From positions 469,752 through 533,751 of the forward strand of contig CAJNOP010000063.1 of NCBI GenBank assembly GCA_905250075.1: a stretch of 64,000 nucleotides of DNA, written 5' to 3'. Position 1 is the first letter of the stretch. Each line of letters starts with the position of its first letter. Positions 1 to 12,608 of this stretch are shown piece after piece. The DNA is from Rotaria sp. Silwood1. Its lineage: Eukaryota; Rotifera; Eurotatoria; Philodinida; Philodinidae. A program made the position numbers and the translations under genes. Below the pieces are notes generated by a model. It was not told the DNA's origin, did not search any database, and saw only the letters and a program-made list of their open reading frames with translations.

Positions 1-1
1 T

Positions 2-529
2 TTATCATTTCTTTTTATTTTTCCTCATATATTATTAAATGATTTTCAATATCAATCTCTTAGTTATAATTGTTGGATATCATTTGGAAATATTCGAGGA
101 ATATTATTAGCAACATTAACTATATATGTATGTCCTATTTCGATTATATTTACAATATATACATGTATTCTTCGATATGTTCGTCGAACATTTATAAATC
201 GACGAGAACAACAAAAATCTTATAAACGAGATGCTATTATTTTAAAACGTATTGTTATTCTTCTTCTATTTTTAGTTATGTTTGATATTTCAACATTAAC
301 TGTTTTTGTTATTTATTATATAACTAATTACTTAATACCATTTGCTTATGAAATACAAGTTGTAAGTATATCAATTGGACTTGTTGTTACACCAATTACT
401 TTAATATTTATTACACCTAAAATACGATATATATTTAAACGACATGTATCAGTTACATATCTTTCAATAAAAAGAGGAAATATACAATATACAACAACAG
501 ATTCAAGTCGACAACAGACAGATAATTAA
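2..529 (+). CDS. Rhodopsin-like 7TM receptor, 5'-truncated by the window edge
   Basis: The frame is open from the first bases to the TAA at 527-529 and gives about 175 residues, the C-terminal half of a seven-helix receptor. It aligns by eye with the intact receptor at 8612-9520. Shared features are a Cys-Trp-Ile-Ser-Phe motif in the second extracellular loop, a TM5 ending in Leu/Ile-Arg-Tyr-Val/Ile-Arg, a basic intracellular loop with Leu-Lys-Arg-Ile-Val-Ile opening TM6, and a Phe-Ile-Thr-Pro-Lys-Ile-Arg stretch in place of NPxxY at the end of TM7. The tail is short and Ser/Thr-rich. The ligand is unknown. The likely role is chemosensory or peptide signalling at the plasma membrane (inference). 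The upstream half lies outside the window, so start and introns cannot be judged. Confidence 0.8.
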   Translation, partial: LSFLFIFPHILLNDFQYQSLSYNCWISFGNIRGILLATLTIYVCPISIIFTIYTCILRYVRRTFINRREQQKSYKRDAIILKRIVILLLFLVMFDISTLTVFVIYYITNYLIPFAYEIQVVSISIGLVVTPITLIFITPKIRYIFKRHVSVTYLSIKRGNIQYTTTDSSRQQTDN

Positions 530-3500
530 TTTAGATAGAAAATTTTTGAATATTTCTAAAAATTCATTTTGAATTCAAAAATAAAAAATATATATTAATA
601 AATACTTGTAATTGATGAACCATAAATAATGATATTCTTAGTATTTTCAAAATTTCTTCTCGAGTCTTGATTTGATTGAAATAGTATGTGTCTTATCAAA
701 AGATAGTGTTTGAAATACTCTACAAAACTACATATTATATAATTCAAAAAATTTTTTTTTATGTATTCGGAAAAACGATGGGAAAATAAACACACATGCA
801 AACATCTGTAAAAATTAAATATAAAAATATTCACGAATCAACAAAAATTTGTTGCAATTCAAGCGAAATGATTTCAAAGTGAACAAATAATATGCAGATA
901 AAAATGATCGACAACACTGACTTTATCAATACCTCAATGGTCCATACAAATGTTGAATATCACTAAATATATCAACAGTCAATAGGCATCTACTGTTACT
1001 GTTGTATAAAAATCTTGGCTATTTTCTATGGAATGTTTTTAAAGTTTACAAATGTTATCTAAGTCATAGCTAGTGTATAGACTATGTCCGTGTGTTCATG
1101 CCGAAGAACTATTGGTCACTGATTTTGTTTGATTTAAATCCATTAGACGCTCTAGTTGAACGTTTTCTTTTCATGCTCGTAAAGTGCTTGAGTATCTTGA
1201 GGTAGCAGGACTTGAGACCTTTTGGACAAGCTCAGATGTTTGAACTTCTAGTTCAATCACTGAACATTTTTATTTATACGCTTGAATTCTTGTTCAAATG
1301 TGTATAAGTATAATCGCAAAAGAAATACTTTAAGGAAAATATTAAGAATTGCACAGGTTAACAATAAATGTCTGTTCTTATTACCTGTTAGTGATAATAA
1401 TACTTCACTAGATTTCGTCATCTTTCAAAATTTTTGTTTCTTCAATCTTACATTCAAAACGATGCAGTTCATAATAAAAAATTCACAACTAGAATAACCA
1501 AGTCTATAACAGACAGGTCGAAAAGGAATCTATATAAATAAGTATAGGGTGTGATTCAGACATCCTCAATGGCAAGGAGCATTCTTTTATTTTGAATAGA
1601 AAACTCTTGATTATTTTATTCTAGTTGATTGTTTCAAGTATGCTCATTCGTATAATTATCATCAGTTTATCGAATGAACGGCTTTGAATGTGTACACATA
1701 GTTCATGCAAACATTCAAGTATCTCTATCTGGAAAGAAAGCCATGGAGTATAGATACATTCTGAGGTTTGTGAATGTCAAGCACATGTAAAAAAAACGAT
1801 AATTTATGGAATATAATCTGTTGAAATTATGAATTGTAACTATATGAAAACAAAAAATTTTAATATTCTGCACTTGATTTTACTATACGATTGTGTTAAA
1901 ATGAAGTGTACTATTTTATGCAGAATATCAAGTGCTACATTTTTATAATAAAAAGAAATCCTAATTAGGTGAAGAATAGAAGAGCATTTGGGAAAATATT
2001 AACAGTGCAATTACCCAGATAGTGAAAAGTGACGATTTTATCCTGATACACTAGTCTAATTAATTGTGAGATCATAGTGCGATGAAATTGTTAAAAAAAT
2101 AGAATTTTTGTCAATTCTCATTGAAACTCACGATTCATTAATGACTTTTTATGACTCATAAATTTTGCGTCATTCAAACGTACTTCGATGATTATATCGA
2201 CTAACGACTACCATCAATTTACCATGTGATAAATCTTATGCATATATTAATGACAGTCATGAAGGTTTATAACTTATACTGAAGAAATGAAATAAAACAC
2301 CGCACGATATTTGTCACATACAATGCTTATCAACTCAATACTGTGTTTAAAATAGCTTGTCGAGAAATATACTAAGCGAAAATTTCGATAGGATTTTAAA
2401 TATAAGTACCACTTAGTATATTGTTTAGGTTTTTATTGACAATCATAAACTAAATACTTTGATTTTTATTGATTGATAGAGATTAAAAAAGTACTTCATT
2501 TTCTTCTAATCTTGAAGACAAGAAAAGCATGCCTTACATGTAACATCATACAGTACAGTTTTTAATAGTTGCCGCAGTAAAATGACATGATTTGCGTGTA
2601 TAAAAAACAAATTTATGTTTTCCTTTGTTATATAGAAACTGAAATGAATCAACTTATATATATTTAATACGAATTTTTATGATATTACGAACTGTCGTAT
2701 CCTAAAAATAGTTGTGGAATCATTCTTTTTGGAAAATACTTACTTTAATATGTAGAAATAAAAAATATCAAATAAATTGCTTTAGTTAATCATTCAAGCT
2801 TAGGTAATTCTCACGACATGTTCGCGAATATGACACTACTATCGACATTTTCTCTATTTTATGAACAATAAAATAAACCTTACATTTTATGAATATACCT
2901 GCGTTAATTTGAAATTCAATACACTTTAGGAAATACTCGTATATAATGTACTTTTAGAGACAAATAAAGAACTAAAATTCGAATACATTATGTTATTTGC
3001 ATATCAGCTAAATGTTTAAATAAAAGCTTGTTGGTACAGCCATTTCGGAAGGTTTAAGTGTGGGTGTTAGCTGTCTCTCCATTCTCTTTACAATCATACT
3101 AATCACACACTGAGATCTTAATAAACTGATATTACAGTAGTTGTAAACAATGAAAATAATTTTATTTTATAATATTTCCAGAATAGAGAAAAACTGATGA
3201 TTTTTGACCAGGTTCTTTCTTCCACGAGTACCAATAGACGTGTAGACGTTCGAAATATTGTTTTTTTTGTGCCTTTTAACGCTCCCTTCTTTTCACACAC
3301 ATGAAATTTCTTAATGCTCATAAATCGGATTTTCTCACAGCACATTTTTTTATAAAATTTTTTTGGTTTATTATATTAGCAAATTCGCATAAATGATCGA
3401 ATAATTTGAGTGGCACGGAAAGATACAGACATCTCTTTTGATATGAGTGCTGTGAAAACAGATGAGTTGAATATCTGGAAAGGTATTCAATCATTGAATT

Positions 3501-6500
3501 TAACTTTCAGGATTGACACTGTTGCTTTTTTAATGCGTTATAATTTTCAATAAACTACATTAAGGAGGAGACAATTATTTTTATTTATACAACATCTAAA
3601 ATACATTATCACGCAATCTAATCATATTATGCTAGAATTACTTAGCAAGATAATAGTTTATTCAGACATGAATACCTTTATACAAAAGAGTCATAGCTTG
3701 GAAATACCAAAAAAACTTATGTAGCATGAAAGATGAGGTTTGGAATTAGAAAAACAATTCTGTTTTTTATAAAGAAACTCTAATTGAGATCATTATTACA
3801 TAGATACTCATGAAATTATATATCTTATTGCATGAAAAGACAAATTATGATGCTATGAAAAATACTTGTAAATAGATGATTTAGTAATACGCGACTATAA
3901 AAAAAAGTTTCTTAGAACAACCTTTTTACGATTGACATGTAGAACTTAACATGGTTTATGTACGAAAAGCGTAAAATCTTCACAAGACGATAGTTCTTTT
4001 TCAAGTAAAATCGATTTTCAGTAAACAGCTTCTTGTGTTTTTGACTGTCACTCTTTGCTTTATTTATCTTGTTATTATGTACTTGATATGTATTTTCTTT
4101 TCATGATTCATTATTATTAGTTTAGTCATTGGTATTATGAACAAATAAATTTTTTGTACATATTCTTTATATTTACAATAAATCTTAACGATCTATGATA
4201 TATTTCAATGAACTTAGAAAAACCAATATTGACTACTCCAGAAAGTGAGAACTTAATCAGCTGATGATTTTGTGTTGGTTATATAACTGTTATGGGAAAT
4301 CACAACATCATACTTCATAGCTATTATATAATCGTTTGACTACGCAAATATCAGAAACTGTGTTATTTAGAATATTGAAAAACGCATTCCAGTCATATAA
4401 ACTTCAAGAAAGGCTCAGCGTCTTTAGTCCTGATTGATCAGATCTGTAATGTAGATGATGAGATCAAGGTGGGAAGCAACATAACTTCGGCTTAAAACTT
4501 ACGCGCTCTATTTTCTTCGAAAATACACATTTGAGTTCAATAACATGCGTTAGATGTATTAATGAGGATTGTTATTACTCATAATCAAGATTATAAGATA
4601 TTTGTTTTATTGAATAGAACTTTTTCAGAGTTTATTTTAGACTAGACTGTTGTCATTTATCAAAAAAGATCTGTTTAATGAATAATTCTCGCATAATAAA
4701 CTACGTTAAGGTTAAGAAGTGATTCTTAGTTCCATAAGAAAAACTCAAAGATAAATATAATCCTCCTGTGAAAAAAAGATGAAGATGTAAAATAAAATTT
4801 TTTTTTCGAAATAGCTGATGTTAAGAACAAATTAAATTTAAATAAACAAACAAAAAAAAATCTTGTTTATTAAAAAACAACAACAGCAACGACTAATAAA
4901 CTCGCCTCATGATTAATACGACATAAACAAGAACCACATTGAATCACAGTTACTATTCACTTTCTATTTACTTAGAAAGAGATTGTAAATGTTGATCTAT
5001 AATCAAACATCTGCTGTACTAGTGCTTTGTTTTTCCAAAGAAATAAATACATTTAGATGTCATGAATTTTCATATGAGTAATAACAACATGCATGACATA
5101 TGCCATTCACGCTATTTTATTATATCAAATTTTTCTTCATTTATTTTTCTACTCAGGCTTACGTTCATGGAATTTTTCTCATCTGTATTAAACACTCTCG
5201 ACACTTTACTATAGTTTTCTTTATATACATGTTCATGATATTCGGCTATGAAAGTTAGAAGAAAGAAAAGATATCTTAAAGATAATATTCTTGTGTCTAA
5301 ATTTAAGACTTTTTTCTTTCTCTTTCTCTCTCTCTCTGTTTCTCAGCTAGAATGAAACGCCCATAACAAATATGAAATTTTATACTCTTTTGTGTAAATT
5401 TTTAAAGAGTCAACGTAACTCGTTCTTAGCTTGTAAATATTACTACAACGTTTCTCCTATATCTTTCTATTTACATGATATTTGATTTCTCCTGTTACGT
5501 TCAACATTTGCCTACTAATAAGTTTTCATTCAATATTTTCAGCGTTGTGTTATGCTCTATTTTTGACCTTACGGAACATTGTATTTTTAAAGCATACTTT
5601 TTTCTTCGATAAATAGACACGTAGATAGATAAACGAACATAATACGTAAATATTCATATAGTTAAAAGATATATGTCTAGATCGATAGATAGATAGATAA
5701 GCTAGTTAAGTAGAGTAATCTATCCAATGTCAAAAGTAAAAATATTGAAGAAAAACAGTGTTATATCTTTACTGTCATATAGATTTATGTTTTGGTGACA
5801 TTTTATTTGTCAATCAAATTTACCTTTATTAGCTGTTTAGTTATATAATTACACAGTGGAATAGCTTATCCGAGAAAGATTTCTTCAAATTTTGAAAAAA
5901 TTATGATGTAATTAATCATCTGAATTTTGTATTGCTTGACACAAGCGAAGATGACCTTTCAAACCGCAATATTACATTTGGAAAACCATATTCTAACTGA
6001 AGCGAATAGAGAACACCTGGAAAACTGACTATGTTCAACACAAAAAGTAAGAGGATTCGTTGTTGATTGTGAATAAAGATAGAGCAGTGTCGACTATAGA
6101 TAATACTAAAAGTCGAACTGTAACTCATCTTCTTTATTCGAAAATATCGAGGTACACTGACATCCGAAGTAAACTTCAGGTAGACAGGTATATGGATGGA
6201 TAATAATTGTTAGGTTAATGGATAGATAATTTTCATTCGAACTTTTTTGTTTTGTAACTTATAGAGTAAAGTTAAAATAATAAATATTGTACGAATGATC
6301 ATACATCGAATGCGACTTGTAAGTTTGATTTGTGTTTGTAATGTATAGCGAGATTGATTTTGTCGTCTTTTTGCTACTACTTTACAACGAATTGACATTG
6401 CTATCGAAAATTTTTTTGATCGAATTTTTAAATGAATCAGGCAGAGAAAAATAGAAATAAATATTTTCTAGTTTTCATTTTTTTTGCGGAAACAATTTCT

Positions 6501-8611
6501 AATATTAGTTCTCTTTTAGTACACTCTTGGCAATATGCTTTTGGCATTTTACTAATCTTAAATATAGATGAAACATTATTTTTCATATCCTTTTTCTTTT
6601 CGATCTACTGATTACTCTTATCTCTCTTACATAATTCCTATAGTTCGTCTCATAAGTTTTCCAGACGTTTGAGACTTCATCGTAGATAAATTTAATTAAC
6701 ATACAACACTAATTGAAGTAAATATGCATTTACGATTGAATCAAGCATGACTATATAAGAAAATTATCAGTTTTTAATTATCGTTTTCTGCATATATATT
6801 TTTTTCAAGTGTCGTCGAAGCTTGAAAAAAATACGGATTTCAAATTTGTATTCATCACATTCACATGGTCGCCATAAGCTATTTTCTTATTGGGAATGAT
6901 GCTGAGAAAAAATAACCGACTTACACTGTGACTAGTGCGTCGAGTGGAAGGAGAAGAATTTACCATGGGAGCTAAGCGACTGAACAGCAATAAATCGGGT
7001 GGTATACTTCATGCCGCTGACCGTATACTAATCAGAGTTCAGAAGTGTAAGTCAGAAATGCTTTTCAAAAGTAAGTATGAGATTTTTCTGAATGACTTTG
7101 GATGGTAATCGAGAATCGCGTTCAGTACCCAAAAAAGGTCGAGATGTTCTAAGCGTTTATTTCATTTTCTTGTCTGTTTGAGCACTTCTAATGATATTAT
7201 CGGTTTCTTAACCATATGTTGTTTAATTGACTTTGTTGTCTTAAATATGATATAATTTAAAAAAACCATTTCAACAGCAAATCACGATCCCTTAGTCGAG
7301 GACTTCGATCGAGACGACCAGTATTACGACCTTGCTTTATTGTACTGTATATAACTAATCACGGTTGTCAAATGCTCTGAAAATCAAATATCTGATTGAT
7401 TAAAATACAGTAAAATGCAGCCATAATACTGCACATACCAACCGATGAAAGGATTATCTAAAATGACTATTTACGAGCATATTTATTTGACATACGTACA
7501 GTCAGTAATACGGCGTCTTTACGACGCTATAGAATGAGAGTATAGTGCTGTATATGGCCATAATACTTCACATGTAATTACGACATAATACGGCACATAA
7601 ACAGCCATCTACGGTAAAGTTACAGTGATTCATAACGACCGATCTATAATACTTAAAAGTATGGAGTATTTTAAATCAAAAACTATTTTTATGAAGATCT
7701 TCATGTAAAACTGTCGCATATATTACGCTTATTAAATTATAAATGTTTCATAGATACAAAAATTGATTTGTTAGATTAAATATAGCATTCAACTTTAATG
7801 TCAGCAACTTTCATCAAAACGAAATTTTGATGAATTTATACCTGATAGTTTATTGTCCAGTAATGACATGCATTTGTAGTTCTACGTAAAATACTGTCTT
7901 ACTTTTATCTTTATAAATACTTGTCACATTTGATGTTGTCCATTTTATTTTAATGATACTGTTATGTGTACAAGAGTGTAGATATAGATTGTTGAATGAT
8001 ACAATCAAATATGACTAGAACGTATACATCTTGACATCTTTTTTTTTTTCTTTCTACTTTCTTTAATAATACGGAAATGCATCGATTTACTTTTAGTTCA
8101 ATGCTAATTTTGTTCGGTCAAATTGTAATATCAATTTTCATTCTAACATAGTTGTATATGTGTCGATATTGATATCGCGTCCCGTTAGATTTCCTTTTTT
8201 TTTCTTTCCTGTGTTCATCTTTCTCTGTATAATATGAGTATGTATTGTATGTGAAATAGTGACATTCTGAAGGTGTATGAAGTAGCTTAATAAACATCAT
8301 TACAGAACATGTCTTTTAGTTAATCCTCCAGGTTTGTCATTACAATATTTTTTTTCAAAAGTTAATACTATGTTATCAAATTGGTAACAATAAAGAATTT
8401 TCTTACCGTTCAAACCTGACAAACATGTACATCTAACTACTTTGTGTAATCTAATTTGAAATTCTTCTCACACGATTTATAGTAGATTTTCAGATTTGTT
8501 TTATTTATCTTTATAAAATAATATAGTTAAACATTGTATAAGTTTTTAGAATGCTAGTCAATATATCCAAGACACATTGCATATAATTAGTCGTATGAAT
8601 ATAATTCATTT
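530..8611. other. Gene-poor AT-rich intergenic stretch
   Basis: No convincing gene was found in about 8 kb. Open frames are short and lack supporting splice structure. Contents seen are a GATA microsatellite near 5682-5700, a TC-rich run near 5310-5345, one telomere-like G-rich tract at 3056-3070, overlapping 9-bp inverted repeats at 1863-1935, and a stretch at 7300-7650 with repeated ATACGGC/TACGAC-type words that may be an old mobile-element remnant. A 60-codon minus frame at 6805-6990 has some coding character but no partner exons. Confidence 0.6.
3056..3070 (+). repeat. Single telomere-like G-rich tract
   Basis: AAGTGTGGGTGTTAG in the gene-poor stretch, with no C-rich partner nearby. Confidence 0.4.
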
Positions 8612-9520
8612 ATGACAATCAACATCGAATTATTTCTTAACGGACTTATTTTGACATTATCTTCTATGAGTTTTCTTATTTCCATATTCATTCTTGTCAT
8701 AGTCTGCATTCGTATTCATCCATTATTATCAAATGTTCCAATTCTTCTCACATGTAATACATACTCCACTCTACTCTTAGGCGCTTTATTAATGTTAATT
8801 ATATATAGTTATAATATATATGGTAGTTTGAATAGTTTCAATTCTCTTAATAATTATTTATGTCAATTACGTGGATATTTTATTCATGTATTTATATGTT
8901 CATTTTATTATTCATGTGTTCTTCAAGCTATTTTTCGATTATTTCGTGTAGTCTTCTATAAACAAAAAAATTTACAATCATCTTATCTTTTTTTTATTGG
9001 AATATTTATTCAATGGCTTATATCTTTTCTTTATATTCTAATACATCTTCTTACAAATAATTTTGAATATTTCTCGTTTACATATAGTTGTTGGATTTCA
9101 TTTAAAAATATTCGTGCACTTTTTCATGCTTTACTTATCATGTATATTGGTCCTATATTAAGTATATGTTTAATGTATGCTTATATCATTCGATATATTC
9201 GTCAAACAAATCATATTCGACAACAACGAAAACTTCATAATAAACAAGATTTATTTATTCTTAAACGTATAGTTATTCTTGTACTTGTTGCTATGGGTAT
9301 TGGTATAGCTACTATATTTACATTAATTAACTATATGATAACTGATTATTTAATTCCAATAGCTTATCATTTACAAGGTTTAAGTATAACAGGTGGATTC
9401 TTGATGGGATCTATTGGTTTTATATTTATTACACCACAAATATATGAAATATTACGAATGAAAAAACGTAAAATAAATCCTACAGTTATGATTAAAGTTA
9501 TACATCGAAAATCCTACTAA
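8612..9520 (+). CDS. Rhodopsin-like 7TM receptor (orphan), intronless
   Basis: A 302-residue single-exon protein with seven hydrophobic segments at roughly 9-33, 43-66, 88-115, 124-147, 167-196, 219-241 and 255-275. Cys84 before TM3 and Cys160 in extracellular loop 2 are placed to form the conserved class A disulfide. The DRY position at the end of TM3 reads Phe-Arg-Leu-Phe-Arg, and the NPxxY position reads Thr-Pro-Gln-Ile-Tyr, so both canonical motifs are altered. The N-terminus is very short and the tail basic, a compact form typical of lineage-expanded invertebrate receptors. The start is the first ATG, and AT-rich non-coding DNA precedes it. The partial receptor at 2-529 is a paralogue in the same orientation, suggesting tandem duplication. 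Ligand and G-protein coupling cannot be inferred. Confidence 0.88.
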   Translation: MTINIELFLNGLILTLSSMSFLISIFILVIVCIRIHPLLSNVPILLTCNTYSTLLLGALLMLIIYSYNIYGSLNSFNSLNNYLCQLRGYFIHVFICSFYYSCVLQAIFRLFRVVFYKQKNLQSSYLFFIGIFIQWLISFLYILIHLLTNNFEYFSFTYSCWISFKNIRALFHALLIMYIGPILSICLMYAYIIRYIRQTNHIRQQRKLHNKQDLFILKRIVILVLVAMGIGIATIFTLINYMITDYLIPIAYHLQGLSITGGFLMGSIGFIFITPQIYEILRMKKRKINPTVMIKVIHRKSY

Positions 9521-11410
9521 AGACTATATAGTAAAAAATTGATTCTTGTTTCTTTGATTGTATAAATTTGTATTTCAGAGTTTTGTAACAATTTCTTTGA
9601 GACAATATAAAAATATATTTATGTTTTTTTTTAATCATCATACAACAGCTGTTTTTTATTCTCAAATGATTATTATTAGATAGTGTGTCGATTAATTTGT
9701 TCATTATTTTTTTTTTATGAAGAATTCTATACTATTTTATTACGATAAAATCGATTGAATAAGTTTAATAGGTTATTTATTTTTTTATAATATTATGTAA
9801 TTATAAATGAGTTATTTAATATTGAAGTGAAATTAAGTTGTAATGAATACTTTTGAAAAACAATTATCAAACTAAAAATGAGAATTTCTGAATCTTTTTG
9901 TTTACTTATGATTAAGGAAAATGATATTTTTTTTTTCTTCTATATGATGACAATTCAATGCATTATTAGAATTTTTATTAATATTGTCAAATTCAATAAT
10001 GAAATTCAATGGTTCTTAATTATTTGATTATTATCGTCGATGAATGTTCTTTAACATAAGTGAAATTAAAAAGGAAAAACATATGTATATATATATTTAT
10101 AGATGATCGATCAATCAGACATTTGCTTGATTAATTATCGAAAACTAAAAATTTCAAACATTTTTTAATGGGAAAAAACGCACTCAGGCAAAACATAATA
10201 TATGGCACGACTCTTCCTTTTTTTTTTTCTTCTTTGATATCAGTAAGCATGAAATGGCAGTTATTCGTCCAATAAAAGTCACTCCACGTGAGAGAAAATG
10301 GAGAACAACAGCAGTTATTATATATATTTATATATATATTTATTTATTTATTTATCATCATATTAATTCTTGCGCAACAAACGAAGATGAAATATCATAT
10401 CATCATGATTACTGACAAAAACAGGAGAATGGCAATTATTTAAATAAAATTTTTTCTTTCTTTCTGATTATTATTATGTTCAAGTATATTTTAAAGTGGA
10501 TGCGTCAATTCTAATCTCTATTGAGTTCCACTACTTTTATGATCTTTCCTCTCGTATTCTTCTATTTTTTAAATGAAAAAGAAGTGAAGTGTGTGCGTGT
10601 GTGTGAGACGTTGCGGTGCTGCTCTCTTCAGCAGTAGTTATAGTCGAGCCGAAAGATAAGACCGTTTATCAGTCTATAACTGCTGCCTGCCTTCTTGTGT
10701 CAACAACAAGAAGTTCCATGTGCCACATACACGTATACGAAATTCTCTTTCTCTCTTTTTTCGTGTCGTTTTTTCTTTCTTTGCTATATAATGCTCGTAA
10801 AACTCGATTATTTCTGGCAGTATCCTTCTGTTTTTTTTATTCTTTGCTTATTATCATTTTGTAAAATAAAAAGAAGAAAACGAACGACAATACGTTTATA
10901 TCAAGCGAACGAGGTAATCTCTCGGTTTTTTTGTCTTGTTTACTCCATACATTTTCGTTCGCAGACTAAATCTGAAAGTAAACATGCGGAACGTTATTTC
11001 CTGGAATTCACGTCTTCGCATTCGGTAGTAGAGACAATGTTCGTGTTGAAGAAGAATAAGAAGGAATAATCCTTTTCTTCGTCTTTTTTCTTCTCTGTAA
11101 TAGTAGGTTTCTTCCATAATCTCTGACCTTTTTTCGCAGTCCTTTCTCTCTTCATTTTTTTTTCTGTTTGTGTGTGTGTGTTTGTGTCATCTTTCTTTCT
11201 TTACTGTATTCATATGCGCTTCCCAAGAACGTGTCTGCTACGAAAAATGTCAAGCTTTAAAAGACAATGATACACTATGTCGTCGGCAACCGAGATATGA
11301 TCATCAGATGATGATTCTTCTTCTTCGTCTTCTTTTCGTTCGTGTCTCTTTCTTTTTCTTTTTCTCCTAATTGTTGACACAATACAACGACCAAATTCCG
11401 AGCGGCAGAG

Positions 11411-11443
11411 TACACACACACACACACACATATACACATACAT
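11411..11443. repeat. AC dinucleotide microsatellite
   Basis: About ten uninterrupted AC units followed by an AT/AC mixture, upstream of the zinc-finger gene. Confidence 0.9.
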
Positions 11444-12239
11444 TTACTCTGAACATTGGCTTTGCTTCCTCCCACAATGATCAACCTCCTCTTTTATTTC
11501 AACATCTCATTGTCAATCCTTTAAATGTGCAACAATGTTTCTTATACATTGAGAGATATTTTTTTCGTTTATTTGCTGCTATTCAAATTGTAAAGAGTCA
11601 GATCGCGTGTGTGTATGTATATATATATATCTATTTATGATGTGCAATGGATGTATCTCTTGAAAATGAATGACTATTTCATAGATATAAACCCTTAGGC
11701 TATATTCATAGCTGTCATCACACCTATAGATATATACGTATGTATATATATACATTCTATTGGAGAGAATAGAAACTGCTTATTTGCAATTCCACATGCA
11801 CCAATCCCACCGTTATATACGCATATAAATATAAATATATATATATACATACATTTATCTTTTTCTGCATTCTCTCTCTGTCTGTCTGTCGTGATCGACC
11901 TGAAGCATCATCGTTTTGCCGGTGTATAGGAAAAGAGACTGAGAAAGAGAGAGAGAGAGAGAACGACAGCGAGAAAGTAAAAGAAGAACAAGAAGAATAA
12001 TGGATGGAGTATCATCATAATTCGTGACGAATAGAATGATACACGATGCTTTTGCAGTCAGGCAGGTAAATACAGTCGAGAATAAGAGCCAGAAATATAA
12101 GTATAGTATATGTTATATTACTGGCAGTTTGTTAAAAAAACGCGTTCATCCGTGACGTGCAACGATATTAGTGATTGGATAGAACTTTGTCTCAGTACCT
12201 CCCACTCTCTTTCTCTTGACGCTACCATTATCATCACCG

Positions 12240-12267
12240 ACTGTCTGTCTGTCTGTCTGTGTGTCTG
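12240..12267. repeat. CTGT tetranucleotide microsatellite
   Basis: Five to six consecutive CTGT units grading into GTGTCTG, about 350 bases upstream of the zinc-finger start codon. Confidence 0.9.
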
Positions 12268-12608
12268 AGCACATCGAAGTATAAAGATGAGATATTGCAG
12301 TATAGTAATAGTCACCACAAAAAAAACGAAGAAGAAGACAGAACGAACGAACAAACGAAATGAATGTCCACTACTACAACAACTATTACTATACTCGTTT
12401 ACTCCTTGTTCTCATAATTATCTATCGGTGAACGCACACATACATAGAACAGCAGTGCAGATTTCTCTTTCTCATCAAATGGATTTTTTTTCTCGTTCTT
12501 CTGATTTACATTCGATAGATCGAAAAAAAAAGAAAGTAACATTCTCTTTTCGTGCTCGTCATTTTCGTTTGTTGTCTATTCATAAGATAGCAGAAAAAGA
12601 AACGAACG

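Larger units (their letters stand above)
9521..12608. other. Intergenic and 5' region of the zinc-finger gene, simple-sequence rich
   Basis: No gene is supported. From about 10.6 kb the composition changes to pyrimidine/purine-rich runs and microsatellites: AC repeats 11411-11443, TATA-type runs near 11615-11632 and 11825-11850, GA repeats 11946-11962, and CTGT repeats 12240-12267. Open frames here are low-complexity by-products of those repeats. By position this is the likely promoter and 5' UTR zone of the zinc-finger gene. An in-frame TAG at 12588 sits just upstream of the chosen start. Confidence 0.5.

Noticed and set aside
6805..6990. Minus-strand 61-codon frame with Ser/Thr-Arg-Arg composition
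   Set aside because: Coding-like composition only. It could be a last exon, but no upstream exon with matching phase was found.
10616..11640. Several overlapping short frames
   Set aside because: Produced by pyrimidine/purine-rich and dinucleotide repeats; no family resemblance and no consistent exon structure.
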